A stretch of 40,102 bases of DNA, from the NCBI GenBank assembly GCA_008933735.1, contig WBUL01000020.1, positions 1 through 40,102 of the forward strand. The letters run 5' to 3'. Below the pieces are notes generated by a model. It saw nothing but the letters and a program-made list of their open reading frames with translations, had not been told where the DNA came from and made no database searches. Both the position numbers and the translations under genes were made by a program. Numbering within the stretch: position 1 is the stretch's first letter; each line of letters begins with the position of its first letter. Shown here piece after piece: positions 7,477 through 14,768 of the stretch. This DNA comes from Anaerolineae bacterium. Lineage in GTDB: Bacteria > Chloroflexota > Anaerolineae > Aggregatilineales > J027.

Positions 7477-8064
7477 TTATGTGTTGGGTAGTTGAATCTG
7501 CTGCTGTTGTAAACCACGACAGATGAGCCGAGACCAGGCATCTCGATCTAAAGTCACACGCCACAGCTTGACTCCGCCGTAGCAGGTCAGGGGCTTGAGC
7601 AGACCTTCAACCCGCCCCTGCTGGACGAGATAGTTAAACCATTGGGGAAATACCGCGATGTCTACCAATGCTTGGATGTGTGCGCCGAGCTTGGCGGTGG
7701 TCTGATCTTTGTGACTGGTCAGAAAGAGATAGGTGGTCGAAAGTTCGGCGTAGACGGGTTCGAGCAGGTCGTGGTGGATTAGCAGCAGGTGATAGATGCC
7801 GATGCCCTCAACCTTGCGCTCAAAACGCTTGAGTTTGCCTTCGGCGGAACGCAGCACGATCTTTTCAGTATCGCGCTCCAATGGCACGATGGCAGTCTCT
7901 TTGCCCTGCGCCAGTTTCGCCCAGACCGCTTCCACTGAAGTCGCTGGACCCGCTACATCCAGATAGACCAACTGCTGTCCATCGAGTGCCGCGCCAAAGG
8001 CGAAACACTCCCCGACCACACTGATCTGCCCGATGAAAGCTTGAGCAATGATAGGTTGCATCAT
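7477..8064 (-). CDS. hypothetical element protein (195 aa)
   Basis: The frame is open to 8166, but the start at 8064 (MMQPIIAQAF) is chosen because it forms an ATGA overlap with the preceding gene. The product is a mixed alpha/beta soluble protein with KRFERKVEGIGIYHLLLIHHDLL near the middle and a glutamine-rich end (LQQQQIQLP). I find no catalytic motif and do not recognise the family. It is the last gene of the 11142-7477 row and is followed at once by a strong terminator. Confidence 0.55.
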   Translation of the reverse strand: MMQPIIAQAFIGQISVVGECFAFGAALDGQQLVYLDVAGPATSVEAVWAKLAQGKETAIVPLERDTEKIVLRSAEGKLKRFERKVEGIGIYHLLLIHHDLLEPVYAELSTTYLFLTSHKDQTTAKLGAHIQALVDIAVFPQWFNYLVQQGRVEGLLKPLTCYGGVKLWRVTLDRDAWSRLICRGLQQQQIQLPNT

Positions 8065-8354
8065 GAGAATATCCCTTTCAAGGGCGACACCTCTGGGTGA
8101 GCGTGTAGATACTTGATGACCGCTTCCGCAAAATCCCAAGCCTCCGAGAGTTTGGCGAAGTTCCATTCCAGCGAACGCGCACCATGCCAGTGGTCATCAA
8201 AGTGAATTTGCAGGCGGCAATGATTGGCGGTTGTGTCATAGAGGATTTTGAACCAGAGATAACGCAGGTTGAAGGCGGAGGCTTCATGGTGCAGCGGATG
8301 CCCATAAAACGCATAGCCATCGTCGCGTTCTTGACAAGACCACTCTAATAACAT
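8061..8354 (-). CDS. small hypothetical protein rich in aromatic residues and histidine
   Basis: A 97-aa protein with many Trp, Tyr, Phe and His residues (for example DDHWHGARSLEWNF) and no cysteine pattern that suggests a zinc site. AAGGAGGA precedes the ATG by 4 nt. It starts 10 bp after the stop of the 492-aa gene and its stop overlaps the next start (ATGA). I do not recognise it. The strong ribosome site and coupling make it a real gene. Confidence 0.6.
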   Translation of the reverse strand: MLLEWSCQERDDGYAFYGHPLHHEASAFNLRYLWFKILYDTTANHCRLQIHFDDHWHGARSLEWNFAKLSEAWDFAEAVIKYLHAHPEVSPLKGIFS

Positions 8355-8364
8355 GCTGTCCTCC

Positions 8365-9843
8365 TTAGCTCCAGGGATCGTCTAGGGGTGGGGTCGCCAG
8401 CGCGGGCAGTGCCTTGCAGCGCGTCACCCGCTGGTAGGTCTCGGCGAAATGCTGCTGCATCTTCAAGAGTGCCTGATACTCGTGGTAGGGCTTCATCGTG
8501 GCGGCAAGCGCACGTTTGGCTTCCAGTTCGGCGGCGATTTCGCGTTGCCGTTCCTGAAACGCTAGCCGACGACATTCGGCATCGGAGGGGATCGCTAAGC
8601 GAACCAAGACCTCATCAGGTAGTTCGTTGTTGGCAAGGTGAGCCATGCCGCGTACTGCCTGATAGAGCGATTGACGGATGAAATTGGGATCACGTTGCGT
8701 AGTGTCGCTATCTAGGTCGGGTATCGAGAGATGCACCCACTCGCCGGAGATGATCTGGTTAGACTGTCCCTCTGAGGACAAATCGCCTGCCAGTTGAAGT
8801 TTGTAACCATAGAGACTACGTTCGGTCAGACTGGCATTTGCCACAAACAGCATCCATTGTTCGGTGCGGTTGTAGAGTTTGCACCACACATCGGGATTGC
8901 CGTATCGCCATTCATAGCGTCCGTAGTTTGCCTCAACCAAGTTGAGCGGTATAAGTTCGAGTGGCTGCTTTTCGTCCTGTGCGAGAACATCTTCAATCTG
9001 CTGGGCAAGTTGGGGTGGCATCGCGGGGGTGCTGCGATAGCCAACCAATTCCAGCCAGCGTTGGGGTGGCTGCTGCCCACCCGTGAAGTACCATGCCCCG
9101 AAGGTTTTGCTCCAGCGAGTGTTCGGTACGCTCTTGATAGCGGCATAATGGCGATAGGTGGCGGATTGTGCCTTGCTGACCCGCTTCTCATCGCGCAGCC
9201 ACCAGCAAGGATTCTTGTCCTCATAGCCACGCTTCCATTCCAGCACCATGCCATTGCCCGTGATACTGGTCGGGAAACCTGTTGGGGTGCTGTTGGATGT
9301 GGGGGCGGACTGTGCCAGCAGAAAACCGGGACCCTTTGAGGCTTCATAGGTTTCGCGCACACGGATTTTGGTCTTTTCGATCTGGCGTGTCTCGGTGCGG
9401 ACATCGAGGGGTTTGGCGGTGTTGAGTGCTGATAACGTGCCGTAGTCCTTGACCGTGATGGTATAGGTCTCCATCTCGCCATCGGTGTAGGTTTCCAACT
9501 GCGGGAACGACCACCACCCCTCGCCACGCCACAGATAAACCGCTGGGCGGCGCTCAGTCTTGGTGATGGCTTCGACCTGTGGCAGTTGGGCTTCGGTGAT
9601 GGGTAGCAAAAAGTAGTGACTCTGTTGTTGCACCGAATCATCGACTTGGATATAGCGATACTCGACGATGCGGGAACGGGGAATGTCCGTCACCAGATCA
9701 GGGATGAGTGTCCGCAAAATCTGGTAATTGGCTTTGCTGACCTGATAACCGGACATCTTCAACTTCCGTTTGGAGCCGGGCATGGCGGGCTGGTCAGTGG
9801 GGTAGTGACCCTTCTCGTAGAAATGCACCGCAAGCTGCAACAT
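8365..9843 (-). CDS. hypothetical element protein (492 aa) with a W-rich substrate-handling-like segment
   Basis: A soluble 492-aa protein of unknown function. The segment around residues 225-285 (KSVPNTRWSKTFGAWYF and neighbours) resembles the short motif of the form K-x-(I/L)-P-x-x-R-W-x-x-x-x-x-A-W-Y found in HARP-like and several plasmid-borne proteins. That resemblance is visual only. The C-terminal 100 residues are helical and charged (RREIAAELEAKRALAATMK type), probably coiled coil. GGAGGAGG, formed by the last codons of the preceding gene, lies 7 nt before the ATG, and the two genes are 2 nt apart. No signal peptide or membrane segment is visible. Confidence 0.6.
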   Translation of the reverse strand: MLQLAVHFYEKGHYPTDQPAMPGSKRKLKMSGYQVSKANYQILRTLIPDLVTDIPRSRIVEYRYIQVDDSVQQQSHYFLLPITEAQLPQVEAITKTERRPAVYLWRGEGWWSFPQLETYTDGEMETYTITVKDYGTLSALNTAKPLDVRTETRQIEKTKIRVRETYEASKGPGFLLAQSAPTSNSTPTGFPTSITGNGMVLEWKRGYEDKNPCWWLRDEKRVSKAQSATYRHYAAIKSVPNTRWSKTFGAWYFTGGQQPPQRWLELVGYRSTPAMPPQLAQQIEDVLAQDEKQPLELIPLNLVEANYGRYEWRYGNPDVWCKLYNRTEQWMLFVANASLTERSLYGYKLQLAGDLSSEGQSNQIISGEWVHLSIPDLDSDTTQRDPNFIRQSLYQAVRGMAHLANNELPDEVLVRLAIPSDAECRRLAFQERQREIAAELEAKRALAATMKPYHEYQALLKMQQHFAETYQRVTRCKALPALATPPLDDPWS

Positions 9844-9845
9844 GA

Positions 9846-10553
9846 TTACACCTCCTCCACCTGACTTAGGGCATCGCGGACACGAGCGAAGAAAGGTGTA
9901 CCGTTGGTATGCGGCTGGATTTCAGTCAGGGCGTAGCACAGATCACGGATCGCTCGTCCGAATTTGTGGGCGGCATAACCAAAGCGTGATGGGGAGGTTT
10001 CACCCGCTTGCTGTGCCAGCATGAGGTTGGCGGTTCGTAGGATACCTTCGGCGGCTCCGCTCAGATGATAAGTGGCGCGTCCATTCCAGTGGGGGACATC
10101 ACTGGCGGCACGCACCGCTTCTTCGGTTAACGTCCAGGCAGTTTCGACTTGTAGGGTGGCTTTAGCATGAACATCCGCTGCGAGTGTGGCATAGAACTGC
10201 TGCATGTGATGGCGGTAGATACCGAAGTAGCCATCGATGAGTTGCCACAATTTGCGAATGGCTGCTTGATCCAGATCGCCAGATTTGAGACGTGGTTCGG
10301 TGACTGCATTCAAACTGGTGGCAAGCTGCCAACCTTCGCCGTGATAATGCGGGTGTCCGCAGATTTCGAGTGCCACATTGGTGAGCATATTCGAGAGGGC
10401 GATGTAGTCGGGTGTTTGACGGAGGGCTTCATCACTCAGATCATTGCCCGCACCGAGAATCCAAGCGATCTCATCCGTCGCAGCAGAATAGGCAGTGTTG
10501 TTATAGCAGGCGTGATAATTCACCAGTGCCTGCTGAGGGGTCAGGTTCATCAT
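9846..10553 (-). CDS. hypothetical element protein (235 aa), mostly alpha-helical
   Basis: A soluble, helix-rich 235-aa protein beginning MMNLTPQQALVNYH, with no catalytic motif I recognise. The start has AAAGGAAA a few nt upstream. It is 15 bp after the preceding gene, and its final Glu-Glu codons (GAGGAG) double as the ribosome site of the next gene, so expression of the two is tightly linked. It may be an element accessory protein; I can say nothing firmer. Confidence 0.55.
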   Translation of the reverse strand: MMNLTPQQALVNYHACYNNTAYSAATDEIAWILGAGNDLSDEALRQTPDYIALSNMLTNVALEICGHPHYHGEGWQLATSLNAVTEPRLKSGDLDQAAIRKLWQLIDGYFGIYRHHMQQFYATLAADVHAKATLQVETAWTLTEEAVRAASDVPHWNGRATYHLSGAAEGILRTANLMLAQQAGETSPSRFGYAAHKFGRAIRDLCYALTEIQPHTNGTPFFARVRDALSQVEEV

Positions 10554-10568
10554 GGAAATTTCCTTTCA

Positions 10569-10946
10569 CTACAGGGCATTCAGTAAGCGTAGCTGGGCAG
10601 CTTCAATATCCGTGCACAGCAGATGAGCATCCAGACATACCATCCGACCGGGCCACAAGGTTCGCAGCAGTTGGCGGCGTGCTTCGGCGCGTTGCACAAT
10701 GGGCGCGGGCTGACGGGTGATGATCTCCAGCAGGAGGTAATCGGTTGGTTTGCGTCCGTGCATGGGCGTCAGGATGAAATCGAGTTTGAAGCGAAAGCTC
10801 TCATCACGGTGCGGGTCGTAAGCCCGCCAGATCGTGTCACGCTGGTAGATCACGCCCCAGTGCTTGAGCCAACTTTCAATCTGCTGGGTAGGCTGCTGCT
10901 TGTTCTCTGAGGTGTGGTAGCGGTAGCTAAAGAGTGTCGGGTTCAT
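10569..10946 (-). CDS. hypothetical protein, possibly nuclease-like
   Basis: A 125-aa protein. The frame is open to 11087, but I start at MNPTLFSYRYH (10946) because the upstream part overlaps a better-supported gene and looks like its shadow. The segment FKLDFILTPMHG followed by DYLLLEIITR has an Asp and a Glu on adjacent strand-like stretches, loosely like the D...E core of PD-(D/E)XK folds. The expected E-x-K lysine is absent, so a nuclease call would be guesswork. It overlaps the preceding gene by 20 bp and has no clear Shine-Dalgarno, which suggests coupling. Confidence 0.5.
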   Translation of the reverse strand: MNPTLFSYRYHTSENKQQPTQQIESWLKHWGVIYQRDTIWRAYDPHRDESFRFKLDFILTPMHGRKPTDYLLLEIITRQPAPIVQRAEARRQLLRTLWPGRMVCLDAHLLCTDIEAAQLRLLNAL

Positions 10947-11142
10947 GGGACTGCGCCTGCTGTGGAGAACGCGCCAGCCAGATGAAGTCTGGGGTTGCGC
11001 TGACAATCTGAAAACCCTGTGTTTGCAGATCGTTGAGGTCATCCAGTGCAGCCAGCAGGTCATCACGCGCAATGTCACGGTAGTCAATCACCGCGAAATT
11101 GCCCGACTGGATAGCAAAACGATAGAGATGCGAATCATTCAT
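10927..11142 (-). CDS. small hypothetical protein, first gene of the minus-strand element row
   Basis: A 71-aa acidic protein (MNDSHLYRFAIQSGNFAV). The start at 11142 is chosen because GGAGGA lies about 7 nt upstream; the frame extends to 11160. The sequence DYRDIARDDLLAALDDLNDL suggests one amphipathic helix flanked by strands. I do not recognise a family. As the first gene of the row its upstream region should hold the row's promoter, but no clear -35/-10 pair is visible. Confidence 0.55.
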   Translation of the reverse strand: MNDSHLYRFAIQSGNFAVIDYRDIARDDLLAALDDLNDLQTQGFQIVSATPDFIWLARSPQQAQSHEPDTL

Positions 11143-11585
11143 GGGGATTTCCTCCATCAAGTAAAACGAACGAGAGGAAAAACACGACTTCAGCCGCGAC
11201 CGAACAGGGCTAAGAGGATTTCCTGTCTTGATCGGGCTTCGGTCAAACTCACCATCACTATGACACTATGAGAGAGTGTCGCGTCTGCCCTTCCGAGCAT
11301 CTGCCGTAGCCGCGCCTGAACGTATCCTTGCCCCTTGGTAGAATGGGTTGCGAATTTAGAGGTCTTTCCGACCCGACTTCCAGAGGTGCTAATTCCGAAA
11401 GTTGGAGTTCACGACGGGCGATAGCCTCAAATCGGCACACGCAGGGCTGCCTGTGCGATTTGGGTGAGGATGGCATCGCTGTCACCCCATGACGCGCTAG
11501 TCTGAACGCCTGACCGCAGTGGATCAGGACGGTGAGTTTTGCACGCTCAAACGTCATCAAGAAGTGACAGGTCTGCATTTTTTAA

Positions 11586-11760
11586 GGTGCTTTATGACAA
11601 CTCACGACCAACCTGCCCCAGCAGGCACGCTGTCAAGGGATGCGAAGCAAGCCAAATTCATCGGCTGGTGAGCGCAGCGGCACAAGCCCGGAAGCCGATG
11701 AATTTGGCGACCCTTGACAGCGGGACGGGGCAGGTTACGGTCAGTGAGTCATAAAGCACC
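11586..11760. repeat. 175-bp imperfect inverted repeat (long hairpin)
   Basis: The outer 13 bp (GGTGCTTTATGAC, 11586-11598 against 11748-11760) and the inner 16 bp (GCCAAATTCATCGGCT, 11651-11666 against 11693-11708) are perfect complements. Between them ACCTGCCCC and GCTGTCAAGGG blocks also pair. The loop is 26 nt. No gene or transposase lies inside. Confidence 0.85.
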
Positions 11761-11859
11761 CATGCAGACCCATCACGTAATGGCGGGGTGAGTCAAAATC
11801 TCTCGTATTTTCTTGTTAAAAAATCAAACACCTAGTTACCCAAAACCCTATATCTTACA

Positions 11860-11883
11860 CCTCAATACTCGTTTGTATTGAGG
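11860..11883 (+). promoter_or_regulatory. dyad overlapping the ribosome site of the small membrane protein gene
   Basis: CCTCAATAC and GTATTGAGG form a perfect 9-bp dyad with a 6-nt spacer. Its right arm enters the AGGGA ribosome site of the gene starting at 11894. It could be a repressor operator or an RNA hairpin that hides the ribosome site. Confidence 0.55.
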
Positions 11884-11893
11884 GATGTCCTGC

Positions 11894-12187
11894 ATGAAAA
11901 TCAAGCATCTTCTATGGGGAGCACTTATCGGGCTGCTTATCATCTGCCCGCTGGCGGCAGCGTTCTTCATGGCGATGGGGAGTGAACTACCGCGCCCACT
12001 GCCGCCGCTTACGCCCATCGTCTCGCCGACTGTTATCGAGCGGTTATTGGCTCCTGTGATGTTGCCTGAGCAGCCAAACGCTGCCACGCCCGCCGCTGCA
12101 CCCTTGTTCGCCACCCATACCGTCATCGAAACGCAGTTCGCGGCGACTGCTATCGCACTCACACCGCAAGATGCGAAACTTCGGTAA
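11894..12187 (+). CDS. small membrane-anchored or secreted protein
   Basis: A 97-aa protein. I start at MKIKHLLWGALIG (11894), about 8 nt after AGGGA; an ATG at 11885 lies too close to that site. Basic residues followed by a hydrophobic stretch (about 6-27, GALIGLLIICPLAAAFFM) form a signal anchor. The rest is a Pro/Ala-rich extracytoplasmic tail with no cysteine lipobox in the right place. I do not recognise a family. It precedes the regulator gene at 12251 on the same strand, and a perfect dyad overlaps its ribosome site. Confidence 0.5.
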   Translation: MKIKHLLWGALIGLLIICPLAAAFFMAMGSELPRPLPPLTPIVSPTVIERLLAPVMLPEQPNAATPAAAPLFATHTVIETQFAATAIALTPQDAKLR

Positions 12188-12250
12188 ATATCTCATCTTG
12201 GCGGAGCTTGGTTTTTGCTTGAACATACCCTTTTTTGAGGAGGCTGCCTG

Positions 12251-12922
12251 ATGAATGGACATATTCAGCGTCCGCTGGTCATCTGCGCGACGGGCGCACC
12301 CCTGCATAGCGATGCTGTGCGAAGTTATCTAAATGGTTTCTATGAGGTCATCTCGGTAGGGCATAGCATCTGGCGGGATGGCTTGCAGGAGCTTGACCAG
12401 CAGATTACAACGCGAAAAATCTTGGCGATCATCGTTGATGATACCTTCCCGCATGATCCAGTGCTGGTCGCTGAACGGGTAAAAACGAAACAGCCCACAA
12501 TGGGGCTGATTTTCATGACGGATAAACTCAATATCTTCAAAGTATTGCGCTGTCTGGAAGCAGGCTATGTCGCCTATCTCTATCTGGGTGATCCTCTGGC
12601 AGACACCCTTAAGCAGGTGGTGGAACGTGCGCGACGTGGCGAACGTTTCCTCAGTCAAACCGTACTGGGCATGTACGAACGCTACACCTGCTATCGTGGG
12701 CTGTTCATCAGCTTACCAGAGGCACTGGCATCCACCTTCAAATTGATGGGTGAAGGCTTGACGATACAGCAAATCGTGGATCGCACGGGCTTGCGCCCGG
12801 AAGTGGTCTACCGTCGCCAGTATCGGCTGCGGCAGCATTTCGGTGTCGAGAGCAACGAAGAACTCGTTGAAATCATTCGGAGTGTGTATGCGGAACCGGC
12901 AGTTGTGGGCGCGGCGGGCTAG
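12251..12922 (+). CDS. receiver-like / HTH transcription regulator with degenerate receiver
   Basis: A 223-aa protein with the layout of a NarL-type response regulator. The N-terminal half (about 7-130) has receiver-like alternation, with IIVDDTF at the position of the phosphoacceptor strand. The N-terminal acidic pair is missing and the conserved Lys loop reads YLYLGDP, so ordinary phosphorylation is doubtful. The C-terminal LTIQQIVDRTGLRPEVVYRRQYRLRQHFG segment is a helix-turn-helix of the LuxR/sigma-4 sort. A strong GAGGAGG precedes the ATG. It converges on the LexA-like gene, and the two stop codons share the palindrome CTAG (12919-12922). It may control element genes as a partner of the similar regulator at 13554. 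Confidence 0.65.
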   Translation: MNGHIQRPLVICATGAPLHSDAVRSYLNGFYEVISVGHSIWRDGLQELDQQITTRKILAIIVDDTFPHDPVLVAERVKTKQPTMGLIFMTDKLNIFKVLRCLEAGYVAYLYLGDPLADTLKQVVERARRGERFLSQTVLGMYERYTCYRGLFISLPEALASTFKLMGEGLTIQQIVDRTGLRPEVVYRRQYRLRQHFGVESNEELVEIIRSVYAEPAVVGAAG

Positions 12923-13557
12923 AACTGTCGCAGCAGACCCAAGACCTTGCCCACCACCTGTACCTGATCTTTCGGCAGGCTTTGTGCCTGAAATGCACCC
13001 ATCAAAGGCGCGAGTCGGATGGTATCACCTTCATGGTAGATACGGCGAATACGGGGTTCGGGCTTCGACTGGATCGTGGTCAATACGGTATCACCTTCCC
13101 TCGTGTCGTGTTGATGGAGCAGCACGATCACATCTCCTTCATTCACCATCGCATCATACATCAGATGGGTATTGACACGTACCGCATAGACCTTGTGTAA
13201 GGGCATCCCAACCAACCATTCGCCCGGCAGCGATTGATAACGGTCGGTGTGAGGGATGACTTGAATCGTGTGCGGCAGCACCTTTTCAAAAAGTGGGATG
13301 TTCACCATGCCTCCTGGTTGATGATGGTTGACTAACTTGATGCCACGCGACACATGGGTGTCTTTTTCAAGCAACCCTAAACGCACGAGCCGATCAATGT
13401 GGTAGGACACGACAGATGTGGATGAAAAATCCAATGAATGCACGATCTCGCGGATAGTCGGGGGATAGCCTTTTTCAGCCGTGAAGTGTTGGAGAAAAGT
13501 CAGCAGGCGTTTTTGACGCTCATTCAAACGGGGTTCTCGCTGTAGGATCACGCTCAT
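12919..13557 (-). CDS. LexA-like repressor lacking the autocleavage residues
   Basis: A 212-aa protein with full LexA layout. The N-terminal winged helix (about 10-65) includes the segments GYPPTIREI and STSVVSYHIDRLVRLGLL, and an S24-type fold follows. My hand alignment to E. coli LexA puts VRVNTHLMYDAMVNEGD over the catalytic-Ser segment, with Leu132 in place of Ser119. RIRRI lies over TVKRL, with Arg171 in place of Lys156, and the Ala-Gly cleavage site region reads VLP (93-95). It should therefore bind DNA without RecA-stimulated self-cleavage. Its start overlaps the stop of the 13554 regulator (ATGA), so both are made together. Two GAAC-N4-GTTC boxes in the upstream control region are likely operators. 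Confidence 0.75.
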   Translation of the reverse strand: MSVILQREPRLNERQKRLLTFLQHFTAEKGYPPTIREIVHSLDFSSTSVVSYHIDRLVRLGLLEKDTHVSRGIKLVNHHQPGGMVNIPLFEKVLPHTIQVIPHTDRYQSLPGEWLVGMPLHKVYAVRVNTHLMYDAMVNEGDVIVLLHQHDTREGDTVLTTIQSKPEPRIRRIYHEGDTIRLAPLMGAFQAQSLPKDQVQVVGKVLGLLRQF

Positions 13558-14195
13558 GCTTCTTCACGCTCCGCGACTAAGCCCCGTTTGGCAGCTTCGA
13601 TCAGGATTTCCCCGGTATTGTTGACCCCCAGCGCGATCCGCAGGCGATATTGCAGATTGTAGATCGATGAGACCGAGGTATTCATTTTTTGTGCAATCTC
13701 TTGCGGTGAAATATAATCTGTCATGTACTGAAGTACTTGTATCTGGCGCGGGCTGAGTCCGACTTGAGGCTGCCCGTTACTGGCAAGGAACAGTGTCCGG
13801 GCGGTCTGCGGTGAGATATAAACGTCCCCACGTTTAACCGCATGAACCGCCCCCACGAAAAAATCGCTGAGAGCTTCATCTTTGCACATGAAGCCCATCG
13901 CTCCCAACCTGGTGAGTTCTTCAATCAGTCCGGGTGTGAAGCGAGCCGCCAGCAGCACCACCTTCAGCTTAGGCTGCCGTTTCAGGGCGTGAGTCGTAAG
14001 TTGTTTCAGGCTGGTTTGGCTCACATTATCCCCTAGCAACAGGACATCCACCGCACCCTCCTGCATAAACTCCCAGAAGGGTTCGAGTGCCTCCCATGCG
14101 CCCACCAAGATGATGGTGTCAGTCGTGGATACAATTTTCTGTATCCCGGCGCGGATGACTTGGGCAGCGTCAACCACTGCCAATTTCGTTGTCAT
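13554..14195 (-). CDS. NarL-like regulator with altered receiver
   Basis: A 213-aa protein of NarL/FixJ layout. I start at MTTKLAVVDAAQ (14195), with AAGGAGG 6 nt upstream; the frame is open to 14240. The receiver keeps one N-terminal acid (Asp9) and the Lys of GFMCKDE, but VLLLGDN puts Gly55 where the phosphoacceptor is expected, with Asp56 next to it, so phosphorylation may be lost or shifted. The C-terminal LSPRQIQVLQYMTDYISPQEIAQKMNTSVSSIYN region is a LuxR-type HTH. It is cotranscribed with the LexA-like gene. A TAGAAC-N4-GTTCTA box lies 63 bp upstream, so the pair is probably autoregulated. Confidence 0.7.
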   Translation of the reverse strand: MTTKLAVVDAAQVIRAGIQKIVSTTDTIILVGAWEALEPFWEFMQEGAVDVLLLGDNVSQTSLKQLTTHALKRQPKLKVVLLAARFTPGLIEELTRLGAMGFMCKDEALSDFFVGAVHAVKRGDVYISPQTARTLFLASNGQPQVGLSPRQIQVLQYMTDYISPQEIAQKMNTSVSSIYNLQYRLRIALGVNNTGEILIEAAKRGLVAEREEA

Positions 14196-14257
14196 AAATG
14201 CCTCCTTCATATAAAGTGTTCGGTACGTTTTCAGGTACACAAAAGTACCCTCTCGCG

Positions 14258-14273
14258 TAGAACTTACGTTCTA
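14258..14273. promoter_or_regulatory. SOS-type box 1 (TAGAAC-N4-GTTCTA)
   Basis: The sequence TAGAACTTACGTTCTA is a perfect 6-bp dyad whose GAAC-N4-GTTC core equals that of Gram-positive LexA/DinR boxes. It lies 63 bp before the regulator-lexA-like operon and is a candidate autoregulatory operator. Confidence 0.65.
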
Positions 14274-14380
14274 TCTGGGCATTGTAAGACATAAACCAAA
14301 TCGCGTGCAACTCACACAACCCCTTTTTCACCCCCAAAACGGTTATAAAACAGTATGAAAATACCTACATGACAGATTTT

Positions 14381-14455
14381 GCGAAAAACTTCGCGCCCCA
14401 TGCGAAATTTTTCGCATTCGCATGACAAACATTTCGCGCCCCGTGCGAAATATTT
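14381..14455. repeat. clustered GCGAA/TTCGC half-sites with a 23-bp direct repeat
   Basis: TTCGCGCCCC(A/G)TGCGAAAT recurs at 14390-14412 and 14433-14455 (43-bp period, two mismatches over 23 bp). Each copy contains a TTCGC-N7-GCGAA dyad. Further half-sites lie at 14381, 14411 and 14417. A multi-site operator or iteron array is likely. Confidence 0.65.
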
Positions 14456-14503
14456 CACCATCAACGGAGCATCACTTCATGGTATCGTAAAAACACGCCT
14501 CCG

Positions 14504-14519
14504 TAGAACTGTAGTTCTA
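14504..14519. promoter_or_regulatory. SOS-type box 2 (TAGAAC-N4-GTTCTA)
   Basis: The sequence TAGAACTGTAGTTCTA has the same arms as box 1 with a different spacer. It lies 40 bp before the small gene at 14560, on the integrase side, so the LexA-like protein could repress integrase-side transcription. Confidence 0.65.
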
Positions 14520-14559
14520 TGGGTTTAGTAAAGATTGTTTTGGCTGTGAGGATGTGTTG

Positions 14560-14766
14560 ATGCGTGAGGAAAACCCCACCGTACCCCCAAAATTGTTATA
14601 CTCTCCCCCTGCCCCGGACGCACTTGAGGCTTTCGCACGGCAAGTCTGTCAAGGGCTGGGAACCGACTTTACGACCCCTGAAATCGTGGAGGGGTTCTCA
14701 GCCTATCTTCAAGTGGCGGCTGAAATTACAGCGCGACATTTGAGCGAATCAGCGGAATCGAGTTGA
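14560..14766 (+). CDS. small hypothetical protein upstream of the integrase
   Basis: A 68-aa protein (MREENPTVPPKLLYSPPAPD). I prefer the ATG at 14560, with GAGGA 7 nt upstream, over the in-frame GTG at 14554. The C-terminal half looks helical (LEAFARQVCQGLGTD, IVEGFSAYLQVAAEITARHL). I do not recognise a family. Position and size suit an excision or control factor of an integrative element, but no HTH is evident. The SOS-type box 2 upstream suggests control by the LexA-like repressor. Confidence 0.5.
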   Translation: MREENPTVPPKLLYSPPAPDALEAFARQVCQGLGTDFTTPEIVEGFSAYLQVAAEITARHLSESAESS

Positions 14767-14768
14767 CA

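Larger units (their letters stand above)
11161..11893. other. 733-bp non-coding control region of the element
   Basis: No convincing gene lies here. It holds a GACACT-N7-AGTGTC dyad (11262-11280), a 175-bp imperfect inverted repeat (11586-11760) and a 9-bp dyad just before the next gene (11860-11883). The only long frame (11258-11578, minus) has no ribosome site and no family features. An origin or other single-strand-active DNA site is a reasonable guess, given the primase and helicase genes nearby. Confidence 0.55.
14196..14559. other. divergent control region rich in dyads
   Basis: This 364-bp stretch between divergent genes has no ORF of note. It holds GGTAC-N6-GTACC (14234-14249), two TAGAAC-N4-GTTCTA boxes and a cluster of GCGAA/TTCGC half-sites. 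It is the likely lysogeny-type switch of the element. Confidence 0.6.

Noticed and set aside
11258..11578. 106-aa minus-strand frame
   Set aside because: It has no ribosome site, low-complexity mixed content, and lies in the dyad-rich control region. It looks like chance.
11586..11760. Retron-type structured RNA
   Set aside because: The hairpin is long, but no reverse transcriptase gene is anywhere in the window.
14381..14455. CRISPR array
   Set aside because: Only two copies of a dyad-containing repeat, no regular spacers and no cas genes. The octamers at 2454-2726 also lack spacer regularity.
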